The notes beneath the pieces were generated by a model. The model saw only the letters and a list, made by a program, of their open reading frames with translations, was not told the origin of the DNA and ran no database searches. From positions 8,990,001-9,054,000 of the forward strand of contig CAJFCV020000001.1 in assembly GCA_904066235.2 (NCBI GenBank): a stretch of 64,000 nucleotides of DNA. The letters run 5' to 3'. This DNA is from Bursaphelenchus xylophilus. Its lineage: Eukaryota > Nematoda > Chromadorea > Rhabditida > Aphelenchoididae. Made by a program: the position numbers and the translations under genes. This document shows, piece by piece, positions 1-12,983 of the stretch (its first letter is position 1; the number at the start of each line of letters is the position of its first letter).

Positions 1-3000
1 TTAAATCAATAAAATTAATTTTGAACTTGGAAAATATGTAGTTACTTCGGTAATTTAGGTGAATGTTTTGATTAAACGTGCCCAAAGCATAGTCTTATAG
101 TACCCGCAAACAAAGTATACTGCCTATTACATAATTTAGGCCTGCGGAAAGGGAGTTAAAAAGCGAAATCTTGCGTTTGGAGGGCTATTAATTGGCAGTC
201 TTGCGAAGATTTATATAATTATTGGCCGAGATCATTACGCAAATGGGGAAAAAGTGGTCGTAAATATTGGAATTGGACTCCTGACGACCTTGCAACTTTT
301 TTGAATTTCAGAAAATATGAAAATTGAAATTTTTGGTTACTGTAATTAACAAAATGAAGGAAAATTGTTAGATGGAAAGACAAGTTGTAATCAAAAATAA
401 AGGAAGGCAAAGAGAAATGATTAATATCAGATGGTTCCCAGCCAAAACCCCCAAAATACTTGTAATTTCAGGCCAAAAACAGAAAACTTATCGCCCAAAA
501 TAGGCATTCCCCTCGAAAACAAACCTATTTATGAAAAAGTTTTTCGATTAATAAATCGGCAAATGCAACTTTTTTCCTTGAATGGAAAGTAATTACAATT
601 TCCAAAAGTGCATAATAAATCCGCGAAAAAAGCCGGCTCCGGGTGTTACCAAACAAATATGCCCTCTGGGCATTACTTTGATTAGAGTCAGTGACGTCAT
701 CCGTTCAAACTTAAAAAAAATTAATTATTTTTCTACAGTAATCCTGATAAAAAAAAGTTTTAAAACCAAAGTATAACATGTCCCTCTACCCCCTTTTTTG
801 GTATTTTGGACGTTTGAAAGAGCAAATTTTTGAAATGTTTGGCAGGCCGCTGAAAAATGCCTCAGGCACCGATTGGACCCGCGGGGATTTGGCCAAAATA
901 GACGTCTCTTTTTATTCGAATACCCCAAAAACTTTTTTATGTATCAAAAAATTCGTCGGAAGAGAATTAAAAATGGTACAGTAAAAGAATGAAAAAGATG
1001 ACGTCATGAAGAATAAAAAGAGGATCTTCGAACCTTGACACAAATTTGGTTAGAAGCCTAGTGTTTCTGGGCCTTCAGACAAGCTTTTAATTTAATTACT
1101 CGGCGCGTTTTTTACATTAAAATTAAATTTTACTGATACCTACTGCAATATCACTCAAAATGTTTTAAAAAATTGTTTAAAGTGCAAAATTTTAGTCATA
1201 GTTTTATTAAAAAGGCCAACAAAAAGTAAAAAGAAATGCAAAATTAGTTCAATAAACATCAGTTTGCACCTTTTGAGAGAGCGGAGCCTTCAAAAAAATT
1301 TAAAATTGAGGCAATTTTCCATTCAAAGAAAGCCCTCAAAAAAGAGTGGCAAAAAATTGAGACCTAAAATACGATGGAAATCAAAAGAGAGGACTTTGGA
1401 AACAATGACTACAAAGATGTCATCGAAAATAAAATTTATTTAATTTCGCGGACATAATTAAAAAAAGAAACAAACAAAAAACTGGACTGAAGGTCAAGGA
1501 AATGCCAAAAATATGACAAAAAGGGGAACGAGGCAGAGAAAGTAGCAATATACTACTTTAGTTGAGTACTCATGCCCTGAGGGTCGTGGATTTAATTGAG
1601 GGGACCTTTGAAAACCACTTGAAGTTTATTTTCGAGACTCTAAGTTTGAAAGGCGATCTAGGAACCTCGCATTTGTGGCTGAAAATTTTAGTAAATCTTT
1701 ATGCCAAGGTACATCACAATCCCAACCTTGCATTTACAGCATTCTTTTGTAGATTTTGAAAAAAACAAAACAAGATTTGAATCCAAACTACACTATATAA
1801 TTACTTCTAAAACCTCTAACTTCTCAAAAAAGCCCTTAAACTCTCAAAGCACACCCAATCTCGCACCGTTCTCGACTTTCTCAGTGGGTCAAACTAATCC
1901 CGGCATTGCGAATCCAGCAGAATATGGAAAGATTACCTCATTCCGAGCAGATTCCCTCCATTCACTTTGTTTTTTGGGAATTTTTTGGGACTGTTTTGAG
2001 AAATATTCCCAATTTTCGTCATTAGGAATGCTATTTATTTATTTTTTGGAATGAAAGGAACTTGGCTCAAAAAATATCTGATCGTTGTTTTGCCGGAAAA
2101 TTAAGGGTGATTACGTGTTTGTGAAAGAATGGGATGAAGATTGATGAGTCTAAGGTTTGGAGGGGAAGAGGAACGGCAAAAGTGAAACAAAAAGTGGGCT
2201 TAAATTTATTACAAAAATGTTGGCAGAATGCTGCAAGAGGATTGCAGATTTTCAAAACCTGATCAGTTCACATCATTTTTTTCGGTTTTGTAAAAAATAG
2301 GTTATTATCAGACAGGACCAGCAAGCAAATTTGTACCAGTCGGCTGAAAGAATAGTCGTAGCGAAATGATTCATCACGTCGCAAAATTGGCGCAGTTGCG
2401 CATCAAATTCAAAGCGATGATATTCACAGGCGCTACGAGTCCATATTGTTTTCCCGCCAGGCTGATATTAAAAGAACCACAAACCTTTTGAACGTTTCTA
2501 TTTCTTTACCAGCATCCTGCATCGTCCATCAAAGACTTCCCTTCTACACTTTGACCTTTTTCAACATCAAGACCGCCTACGGTGCTCCCCAAATGCTCCA
2601 ACTTTGTGCAGCAATCTCCTTAATAGTCACCTAACATATTCTATCCACCCGTGTCATCGAAATCGCGGATCTTCCCCTCTGGGCACAGTCTCCCTCGCAA
2701 ACAATGGGAAGCGCGCATCTAATTAAAACAGCAAATTGCCAGATTCCTTTTACTTATCTCTCGAAGCGGCCGAAAAACATTTCGCGAGAATTTCGATGCC
2801 CTCAGGAAGTGGTGGGGAGTTTTTTTTATTCTTTTTGGGACGGCGCCGTTGTATCCAAAGTTTTTTTCCCACTCAATCTTGACTCGAAAACCACGATATC
2901 AAAAACCCAGAGTTAAGAAATGGAATAAAAAATGAGCTGGAACAAACAAGCTTAACTCTAAAATGTAGCATCAAAAAAATAAAGGAAAAATAATGGAAAT

Positions 3001-4806
3001 GAACTTTGCGGGTATTTTCATTGCTATTTTTGAGTTTCAATTTCCGGCAGAACAACAAAAGTGCATGGAGATGAAAAAGATTGGCATCAAGGAAAAAGAA
3101 AGTTGTCAAAGGTCATACTAAGTAAATCAGGAAGCCGAAAAACAGCAGTTGCTTGATGAGATGAGGTAGGAACAACTTAATTTATGGAGGAATTTGCTCC
3201 TATAATTCAGTTGGTGATAGCGTGAAAAAGATTTTTGAAGGTTCAAAGAAGCCGAGGAGCGGATAAACTTTTGATTTCTGAGACTTTTCATTCCAAAAAG
3301 CAGATCTTTTGTCTCCCTAAAAAGGAAATTTGATAAAACTTCATGTCCGTGACTTTGCAAATCGTTTTTCCTTTTTTTTGCAAAAAATCTCTGAAATTAA
3401 TGACAAAAAATAAAGAAATTTGACGCTAGAAAATGAGAATATTCAGGTCGAAATTTTAATATTCAATTTTTTAAAAGGGTTTTCAGTAGGGTTAGTAATT
3501 TGACAGAAGTTTTCAAAACGACGTCAAATTGTGTCAAATTGCCGTCATTTTTGTTATTTTGGCCAAAAATCTGATATACGAAGCTTTCAAACAAATTCTC
3601 AGTTTCCAGGGTCGTCTCCAAAAATATCCTGAACTCTGCCTAAAATACTTCAATTTGCCGAGCACTCGTCTAAATTGCCCTCAAGAAACAGAGAGGTCGA
3701 AAGAAATTAACTTTCGAAATTGAATTTGCTCATGCAGAAGGAGGCGAGATTGGCACTCTTCTGGGTGGTCCGGGTGATAATTGAGAGGGAGCGGAACAGA
3801 TTTAAACAGATTTATTTTATCCATGCGATCAGCAGAAGATAAAAAATTAATTTCTTACCAAGGAGGGGGAGATAGTATGTCTTTGATATTCTTGTGAATA
3901 TAACCGGAAATATCGCTAAAAAACAGGAAGTGCCCTTGAATTGGCCAAGAAAACAGTAATAGGAAAAGAAGGTAAGCGTTAGGGTGAGTGCAAAGAAATT
4001 ACGTGACCAAATGGAGATTTTAGTAATTCGGCGGGAGGGTAAACGAAATTAATAAAAAATCCTCGAAATCCCAGAAAAATCGTCAGGTAGGCGTTGAATG
4101 TTTGATAAAAACATCTTAGCTGTTTGTGAAAAGCGGAGGAATGCCAGATTTATTATACAATGTATTGAAAAACCATGTTCTACATTTGCATCATCGAATT
4201 CTTTTTTCCCTTTGGCAAAGACTTTTCTTATAAACAAAAATGTCAAGAAATGACTGAAATTTCGGAATAATTCTTAAAACAGAAATTTCCAGACGGTTAG
4301 TTGAGTAATTTTTGATAAAAAATTCTACTTCAGCCCTAATTTCCCCCACAAAAACGGATGCCACTATATTGAATAAATTATCCTGACTTCCTCATTAGAT
4401 ATAAACATCAACGATTACTCAAATTCTTTTTTAATTCCAGCGCCTTTCTCAATCACAAATTTTAAAATTAGTAAATAAATGCCTGAGGGTCGTTAAGAGC
4501 CCCGTAAAATTGTCGAGTCGAACGAGGACCGAGGTTTTCGACAGTTGTTGTTTTTAGGCCCTAAGGACAAAGACAGATAATAATAGTCGGATGAACAGAA
4601 GTTCCCTGAAATTGGCTCTCAATAATTGATTTTGCCTCGGGCCATAAGTGACAGGGGACGTGAGTATTTTTTTGGGAGTTATGAAGAGATTTCCAAAATT
4701 TTTGCAAGTACAAATAGTGAAAATAATTTTCAAAAGGTTATTAGATCTGACAAGTAAATTGACGTCTTGAAGTCGTAGAATATTTTTGAAATTCTTAGAA
4801 TGAGTA
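1..4806. other. AT-rich intergenic DNA, no supported gene
   Basis: I see only short open frames here, without linked splice sites, consistent codon use or recognisable motifs. The strand contains scattered poly-A and poly-T runs. No tRNA, rRNA or long repeat was recognised. Small exons of an unfamiliar gene could have been missed. Confidence 0.5.
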
Positions 4807-5032
4807 CTAGTCGCGACATAAAGTCCGTAGAATTTTTCGCGGCCCCCAAATTCCGTCGCGCTCCGAAATGTTGATTTGTCGCTGCGAAAAACGGGAATCG
4901 CGCGCGACAATAAGGCAAAATCAACAAAATTGCACAGTGCAAAATGTGTTTTCGGGTGAATGCACAGTGCAAAATGCTTTTTCGGGTTTATGCACAGTGC
5001 AGAAAATTCTACGGACTTTATGTCGCGACTAG
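4807..5032. mobile_element. 226-bp MITE with TA target duplication
   Basis: The ends are near-perfect inverted repeats of about 30 bp starting CTAGTCGCGACATAAAGTCC. Each end is flanked by TA (4805-4806 and 5033-5034), the target duplication of Tc1/mariner-type elements. The interior carries two and a fraction copies of a 30-bp unit containing the palindrome TGCACAGTGCA followed by a TTTTCGGG motif. There is no coding capacity, so it must be moved by a transposase from elsewhere. A second, diverged copy lies at 18302-18445. Confidence 0.85.
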
Positions 5033-6867
5033 TAAAGTCTAAAAAACTGAAAAAAGATTCAAAATTAAGTCAGACCAAAAAACGCCATTCAAAAACTGTT
5101 TCTCACGCCATTAAAGCCTCAGATGTAATATGTAAAGTGGGAAGTGTGTAAACCGTCTTTCCTTTCATCATCATATACACCTGCATTAAAATATTAACAT
5201 TTTTAAAGAGGTGAAAAGGCCGATTCCGAATGAATTACTTTTATTCTAGACCAAGGGGACATTACATGCCCTGAGGGCCTCATTTTTATGTGCATAAACT
5301 TGCAGACCTTGAACTTGTGGACCTTTCTTTGACCAATCTATGTCTTTTTTTTGAATTTTTTTCGAAATCTTTTATCCTTCGAAAAAAGAGTTCGGTGTTT
5401 GTTATTTGCAGCCCTAAGGGTATGTTTTTGAGAGTGCACTATAACGTAAAAAAGAAGAGTATTCGGATAATGAATCGCGATTATGATGCAATCAGAGGAG
5501 GGAGGGAAATTTGGACATTGAACTCAAAGAAGTGAAGAACGCTAAAGGACGCTAAAAGACCCTTGGGAAAGGGCGCTTCAAGGGCTGGTACGATTGGAAA
5601 TTGTAAAAGAAGGGAGTTCGAGGGCTTGAATGTGTAGTAGAACCAGAAAAACGTAAAAAAACTACTTTTAAAGTTGAATCTGCACTAAAACCCTGTAAAT
5701 CTTTGACGTGGGGAAACATAATTGGATAAAATTTGGCTGTAATCTAAATAATAAATACATCTTTACATATAACATACGCTAATTTAAGAAATGTCGGAAA
5801 GCTTCTCAGAAAATTATGGCACTGTGCTTAACGGAAAATTGGAATTCCGTAGTACGGAAATGGGAAATTTATGAACCAAAAGTTTCGAAGGATTGGGTTA
5901 CGCCCCGTTTTGAACCCGTATCCAAAATTTTAAGAAATTTTTGTGGGAATCTGAATGCCTGGACTGGAAGATTTCCACAGACAGCTTACTCTGCAAAGAT
6001 CGGTGTAAACCAAGGTTAAAACCGAAACTAATCGTCTCTCAACAGTGAAATAAAAATGGAAATAAACTCCAATCAAAAGAGCAAAAGATCATAAATTCTT
6101 TAAACAGTTTGCAAATGAACTCAAAACCATCTACTGTTTACTAAACTTGATTCGTAAATATCTCTCAATCCAAACTTCCCCTGGGCTATGTATATCTTGG
6201 GTACATGAATAAACGGAAGCCCTACACAAATACTTTGAATAAACAAAATATTTGTGGACTCTTTCCGCCCGCTCAGAGTAAAGCCTTAACCTAAGGTCAT
6301 CATTTCGTTTTTATTCGAAAGGAAATGCCCTTACGGCTTCGATAAGGAAGTCGGGACTCCCATTGTTCGAATGCAGTTCACGGCTTTATTTTATTTTGTA
6401 TTATGCCAGACAATCCTCACCCCCAATTTTTTGTCTCCTTACTAAAATATTCAAATTCGAACAAAAAAAATAAAAAAAATTAAAAAAAAACTTTAAAAGT
6501 TTTTTTTGGAGATTGGGGACCTCGGCAACTCTTTTGTGGGCATAACCTGCAAGCAAATGTAAAGAGCATGCATAAATGATTGGAGGCCAAAGCTCTTGGG
6601 GTACAGGAAGACGTAATTTATCGTTAATCTGAGGAGGTCAGGGTCTTGCGCGTTGCAGAAACAAATGCGGTAAAAAAAGACGGTATAAACTCGGCTTGTT
6701 CCAGCTAAGAAGTCATAAGCTAGGACTTTTTTTAATTTGACAAACTAACCGCCCTCATATCACATCTCAGCCTCGCGTAACACACAGGTCAAAGAACAAC
6801 ACCTTTTGTCGTCATCTACAAATGTAATCTCCCCACTACGATGTCCAATACCCTTCAAAAATGAATG
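5033..6867. other. intergenic DNA, no supported gene
   Basis: No exon chain could be built on either strand. The region is AT-rich with homopolymer runs around 6460-6500. Confidence 0.45.
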
Positions 6868-7840
6868 CAACAAATCCCGGAGTTGGACGATTGGGGAAAA
6901 AGACGATTGGGGAAAGGGACGATTGGGGAAAAAGACGATTGGGGAAAAGTACGATTGGGGAAACCGAAAAGTAGTATTATTTTTCTTCCATGCAAATGTC
7001 GAAGTTAGGATAATCGAGGGTGCTCATTTCGAAAATGACATTCATTTTTTTGATTCTTACTTTTTTCCTTGAGTAGTACTGTAAAGTAGTAATTTTTAAT
7101 TTTTTTTTCATAAATACTCGATTTGGGGGTTTTCGAGGGTGCTGATTTCGAAAATCATGTAAATTTTTCCTCTAGTACTACATAGTACTATTCTGATACT
7201 ATATAGTACGAAGTGAAAATATGGCTTTTGACGTTAATGGTGTTGTTTTGATGCTTAGTACTCTTCAAAAACACGTTTTAAAGACTTGGTGCTATATAGT
7301 ACTGTCTGATACTATGTAGTACGAAGTAAAAATAGGCGTACTAAGCACCAGAACAACACCACGAAGCCTAAAGGCCAACTTTACACCTCGTACTACATAG
7401 TATCAGGTAGTACTATATAGCACCAAGTCTTTAAAACGTGTTTTTGAAGAGTACTAAGCATCAAAACAACACCATTAACGTCAAAAGCCATATTTTGACC
7501 TCGTACTATATAGTATCACAATAGTACTATATAGTACTAGAGGAAAAATTTACATGATTTTCGAAATCAGCACCCTCGAAAGCCCCTAAATCGAGTTTTT
7601 ATGAAAAAAAAATTAAAAATTACTACTTTACAGTACTACTTAAGGAAAAAAGTAAGAATCAAAAAAATGAATGTCATTTTCGAAATGAGCACCCTCGATT
7701 ATCCTAATTTCGACATTTGCATCGAAGAAAATAATACTTTTCGGTTTCCCCAATCGTACTTTTCCCCAATCGTCTTTTTCCCCAATCGTCCCTTTCCCCA
7801 ATCGTCTTTTTCCCCAATCGTCCCAGTTCCAACAAATCCC
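6868..7840. mobile_element. 0.95-kb fold-back element with 11-bp flanking direct repeats
   Basis: Almost the whole segment is one imperfect palindrome centred near 7350. The left arm starts with a 14-16 bp minisatellite (GACGATTGGGGAAA units, 6885-6965) and the right arm ends with the same minisatellite reversed (7745-7823). Inside, both arms carry the module CGAAAATGACATTCATTTTT and TAGTACT-rich DNA. The direct repeat CAACAAATCCC occurs at 6868-6878 and 7830-7840, immediately outside the palindrome, and fits a 9-11 bp target-site duplication such as Mutator-like elements make. No transposase is encoded, so it is non-autonomous. Assignment to Mutator-like elements rests only on the duplication length. 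Confidence 0.85.
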
Positions 7841-8666
7841 TCCCACTCGAAGCGAGTGCTCAAACTTTGTCCGAAATAACATACTCGTTTCAGTATGCCC
7901 CCAAAAAGATGTCATTTCCAAATCCCCATGTCCCTCTCATTTCCGCGAAACAATATTATGTGAATAACCCGGAGGCAATGTCTTTAGCCACAATAAAAAC
8001 AAATGATAAATGGCCGTATCTCTTTGGAATTTCATTATGATTGGATGCGAAATAGAGTCGAAACCGAGTTTTCGTATTATTTGAGGGGGCGCGCCGGCCA
8101 TAAAAACATGACAATAAGGGAGAATGGGGACGTCAAAGGGAAAATTTCAATGAATTACTTCGGATAAAATGTAGAGTGAAGTGAGGTGTTAAACTAAAAT
8201 TTGGAACTATAAAGACACAAAAACGAAAAATCTACTTCTTTCCGTACAGATTTAGCCAATTTTAAATGCAAACAAAGTTTAGCGGGCTCAAGATTTATCA
8301 AAGCCTCTCTCCAATTCGCCCAATTTCTGTTCAAAAAATTACAGGCTGCAATCTTGATGGAAAGTCAACAAATTCAAGACTAAATTAGATTTAAGGAACA
8401 TCTTCGCCGCCGGGATAAATGTAAACATTACTAAACAGTTTAGATGTAAGGCATCCATTTCCTTAAAAAGGGGACGGGGTGATTTTTTCAATTGTGGGCA
8501 TGGAATGCATCTGGGCCATTTCTAACATGGAGGGTAACGTCCTTACAAAACTCAATTTCTTCCGCGCGAAACCGGCAGAGTTTGGCAAAGAAGTGTTTTC
8601 CCCTGTGGCCGCTCTCCAGGTTTCGAGTATTCTCTCGGCGGAAAAGACCGTTGAAAATCTCGGCTG
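7841..8666. other. spacer between two fold-back elements
   Basis: No gene is supported. Short open frames near 8480-8760 overlap on both strands, run into the next element and show no splice context. Confidence 0.4.
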
Positions 8667-8889
8667 TCCTAGAAAGGACGATCAAATGGGCGCCCTCTTA
8701 TTTGCTGAACTTTACCCTCTAATCGTCCACCTTTCCCCTCTAATTTGTGAATGGCGCCCTCTAATATAGATGCCCTCTAATGGAAACTGAACTATGCCCT
8801 CCGAAAAATTGAATCGACGCCCTCTGATTTTATTTTCCCAAAATGGTATTGTTTCCTTACATAGTAGTGTAAGAATGCAGAGTAGTAGT

Positions 8890-10715
8890 GTTAAGTAGTA
8901 ATTTTTGAAAATTTTGGTTGAGCTATCGATTTATAGGTAATTTGGGGTGCTGATTTCGAAAATGACATTCATTTTTCATGATTGTAACTTTTTTCTTAAA
9001 TAGTAGTGTTAAGTAGTAATTTTTGAAAATTTTGGTTGAGCTATCGGTTTATAGGTAATTTGGGGTGCTGAATTCGAAAATGACATTCATTTTTCATGAT
9101 TGTAACTTTTTTCTTAAATAGTAGTGTTAAGTAGTAATTTTTGAAAATTTTGGTTGAGCTATCGATTTATAGGTAATTTGGGGTGCTGATTTCGAAAATG
9201 ACATTCATTTTTCATGATTGTAACTTTTTTCTTAAATAGTAGTGTTAAGTAGTAATTTTTGAAAATTTTGGTTGAGCTATCGATTCATAGGTAATTTGGG
9301 GTGCTGAATTCGAAAATGACATTCATTTTTTATGATTGTAACTTTTTTCTTAAATAGTAGTGTTAAGTAGTAATTTTTGAAAATTTTGGTTGAGCTATCG
9401 ATTTATAGGTAATTTGGGGTGCTGATTTCGAAAATGACATTCATTTTTCATGATTGTAACTTTTTTCTTAAATAGTAGTGTTAAGTAGTAATTTTTGAAA
9501 ATTTTGGTTGAGCTATCGGTTTATAGGTAATTTGGGGTGCTGAATTCGAAAATGACATTCATTTTTCATGATTGTAACTTTTTTCTTAAATAGTAGTGTT
9601 AAGTAGTAATTTTTGAAAATTTTGGTTGAGCTATCGATTTATAGGTAATTTGGGGTGCTGATTTCGAAAATGACATTCATTTTTCATGATTGTAACTTTT
9701 TTCTTAAATAGTAGTGTTAAGTAGTAATTTTTGAAAATTTTGGTTGAGCTATCGGTTTATAGGTAATTTGGGGTGCTGAATTCGAAAATGACATTCATTT
9801 TTCATGATTGTAACTTTTTTCTTAAATAGTAGTGTTAAGTAGTAATTTTTGAAAATTTTGGTTGAGCTATCGATTTATAGGTAATTTGGGGTGCTGATTT
9901 CGAAAATGACATTCATTTTTCATGATTGTAACTTTTTTCTTAAATAGTAGTGTTAAGTAGTAATTTTTGAAAATTTTGGTTGAGCTATCGATTCATAGGT
10001 AATTTGGGGTGCTGAATTCGAAAATGACATTCATTTTTTATGATTGTAACTTTTTTCTTAAATAGTAGTGTTAAGTAGTAATTTTTGAAAATTTTGGTTG
10101 AGCTATCGATTTATAGGTAATTTGGGGTGCTGATTTCGAAAATGACATTCATTTTTCATGATTGTAACTTTTTTCTTAAATAGTAGTGTTAAGTAGTAAT
10201 TTTTGAAAATTTTGGTTGAGCTATCGGTTTATAGGTAATTTGGGGTGCTGAATTCGAAAATGACATTCATTTTTCATAATTGTAACTTTTTTCTTAAATA
10301 GTAGTGTTAAGTAGTAATTTTTGAAAATTTTGGTTGAGCTATCGGTTTATAGGTAATTTGGGGTGCTGAATTCGAAAATGACATTCATTTTTCATGATTG
10401 TAACTTTTTTCTTAAATAGTAGTGTTAGATAGTAATTTTTGAAAAATTTGGGTGAGGTATCGATTTATGGGTAATTTGGGGTGCTGAATTCGAAAATGAC
10501 ATTCATTTTTCATGATTGTAACTTTTTTCTTAAATAGTAGTGTTAGATAGTAATTTTTGAAAAATTTGGGTGAGGTATCGATTTATAGGTAATTTGGGGT
10601 GCTGAATTCGAAAATGACATTCATTTTTCATGATTGTAACTTTTTTCTTAAATAGTAGTGTTAGATAGTAATTTTTGAAAAATTTGGGTGAGGTATCGAT
10701 TTATAGGTAATTTGG
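8890..10715. repeat. 118-bp tandem array with alternating higher-order pattern
   Basis: About 16 units with a 118-bp period each contain TTGAGCTATCG, TAGGTAATTTGGGGTGCTGA and a block of AT-rich DNA ending in AATAGTAGTGTTAAG. Diagnostic differences (CGATTTAT with CTGATTTC, CGGTTTAT with CTGAATTC, CGATTCAT with CTGAATTC) arrange the units in the order A B A C A B A B A C A B B, followed by three units of a separate type D (GTTAGATAG, GGTGAGGTATCG). The array is therefore built on duplicated dimers, not on independent monomers. It forms the left arm of the fold-back element. Confidence 0.9.
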
Positions 10716-10725
10716 GGTCCAGAAT

Positions 10726-11724
10726 TGAGTTGTGCTGTAAAGTTGTGATTTCTTTGTTTTTATTTTATTTTTTGATGAATAGTTAGTTAAGTGCAAGGTA
10801 TGTGTCATTGTTGATTCAAAAACTGTGTTCATGTTCTGTAGTTTTTATTCACCTCCAATCTGTTGGCAGAAGAATTTTTGCTCAGAATTTTCTGTCAAAC
10901 CTGGCATTGCGGCAGGCTATCCCAAGCCAAACAATTTTATAGCAGAAAAATTTCTGTAAAACCCCGCCCATTTTGGCGCGCTCGATGAAGGACAGAAGCA
11001 ATACCGATGATGACCAGAAGTAATAATTGCATGAGAAAAAATCCTGTTGGATAATTGTCAGTCTAGCATTTATTACAATAAAAACTTTAAATATTTTACA
11101 AATATTTTCAATTAAAATATTTTACAAATATTTTCAATTCCTTCAGGTTCGTGTGATATCACTTAAAGCAATATCTGCCTAATTGCAATAAATTGACAGA
11201 GAAAACGTTGAAACAGCAAATAACTTGCGTAAATTTAACTTATTCTTGTACGGACAACGTTACAAACAAAAATGGTACGATGTGTTTTTTCTTTTTATGA
11301 CAAAAAATTGAAAAAATATAACTATGTTGTCTAAAGAGAAGTATTTTTATAATAAATTTCGTAAAGTTTTTCTGCTAATTTAAGTCTTTGAGCAACTTCG
11401 TGTTATTATCCAACAGGATTTTTTCTCATGCAATTATTACTTCTGGTCATCATTGGTATTGCTTCTGTCCTTCATCGAGCGCGCCAAAATGGGCGGGGTT
11501 TGACAGAAATTTTTCTGCGATCAAATTGTTTGGCTTGGGATAGCCTGCCGCTATGCCAGGTTTGACAGAAGTTTTTGAGCGGAAATTCTTTTGCCATCAG
11601 ATTGGAGGTAAATAAAAACTACAGAAGCTGAACACAGTTTTTGAATCAACAATAACACATATCTTGCACTTAACTATTCATAAAAAAATAAAAATAATGA
11701 AATCACAACTTTACAGCACAACTC
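10726..11724. repeat. inner palindrome of the large fold-back element
   Basis: 10726-11060 and 11400-11724 are inverted copies with mismatches; both include a TTTTGGCGCGCTC or complementary segment, the string CCAACAGGATTTTTTCTC or its complement, and the same approach to a central loop. The loop (about 11061-11399) is unique AT-rich DNA with a direct duplication of ATATTTTACAAATATTTTC. No open frame was found in the loop. Confidence 0.8.
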
Positions 11725-11925
11725 ATCATGAATCGCGTTCTGGAATAAGCACCCATAAAACCTACCAATTCAAAAAATCTCAAAGTTATTACTTTACAGT
11801 ACTGTTTAAGAACAATTTGACAGCAGCATAATTTCTGCCGAACTTGTGTTGGCGCCCATTTTTGGCGCGCCCAATGATGGGCTAGAGGCAGGCTCTCCCA
11901 AGCTAAACAATTTGACAGCAGCGTC

Positions 11926-12310
11926 AAAAATTACTACCTAACACTACTATTTAAGAAAAAAGTAACAATCGTGAAAAATGAATGTCATTTTCGAATTCGG
12001 CACCTCAAATTACCTATGAATCGATAGCTCAACCAAAATTTTCAAAAATTACTACTTAACACTACTATTTAAGAAAAAAGTTACAATCATAAAAAATGAA
12101 TGTCATTTTCGAATTCAGCACCCCAAATTACCTATGAATCGATAGCTCAACCAAAATTTTCAAAAATTACTACTTAACACTACTATTTAAGAAAAAAGTT
12201 ACAATCATAAAAAATGAATGTCATTTTCGAATTCAGCACCCCAAATTACCTATGCATCGATAGCTCAACCAAAATTTTCAAAAATTACTACTTAACACTA
12301 CTACTCTGCA
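11926..12310. repeat. right-arm array, inverted 118-bp units
   Basis: About three units of the 118-bp repeat in inverted orientation relative to 8890-10715, ending in the same junction (AGTAGTAGTGT... AAGAATGCAGAG on the complement) that begins the left array. Confidence 0.85.
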
Positions 12311-12983
12311 TTCTTACACTACTATGTAAGGAAACAATACCATTTTGGGAAAATAAAATCAGAGGGCGTCGATTCAATTTTTCGGAGGGCATAGTTCAGT
12401 TTCCATTAGAGGGCATCTATATTAGAGGGCGCCATTCACAAATTAGAGGGGAAAGGTGGACGATTAGAGGGTAGAGTTCAGCAAATAAGAGGGCACAAAG
12501 TGTATTGCCCTCCTAGAAAGCATGAACTAAAATTTTTGGGGATTGGTACGTGACCTTAAGATTTTAAGCCTGAATGATGCTAAAAATTTGATACTGTTTA
12601 CAAGTTCGCTTTTCACGAGCCCTTCCCCTAGCAAACAATCAAAAAATCAAAATATTTTCTGTTGACAAAACGTTGGAATTATCAAATTCCTCGGATTTGG
12701 GTATCATTTTCACCCAACGAACGCATGTCCATTCGAATTATTTGAATATTATCGAATGCGCAAACAAGGAAGTCATTACGTTCCATTCCAGCGGAAGCCC
12801 CAAACCCTCTTCTTTAAATACATAGTCTTCTTTTTATAGTATTCATCTCGAGAGAACGCTAGGCACGTCTTCGAACGTCCCACTTAATTCGAGGGCTCTT
12901 CCTCCAACTTAATTTTTTGTTTCTTTTTCAAATTCAATTGAAGACGGACCAATTTATGGCCAATTTTTGGGAACCCCAGGTCT

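Larger units (their letters stand above)
8677..12510. mobile_element. 3.8-kb nested fold-back element with 10-bp flanking direct repeats
   Basis: The direct repeat TCCTAGAAAG sits at 8667-8676 and 12511-12520. Just inside it the two ends are inverted copies of a stretch rich in CCCTCTAAT/CCCTCTTATTTG units (about 8690-8890 against 12310-12495). Next come tandem arrays of a 118-bp unit, 16 copies on the left and about three inverted copies on the right, then an inner palindrome (10726-11060 against 11400-11724) around a roughly 340-bp loop. The 118-bp unit contains CGAAAATGACATTCATTTTT, the module also found in the fold-back at 6879-7829, so the two elements are related. No protein is encoded. 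The unequal arrays suggest expansion of one arm. Confidence 0.85.
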
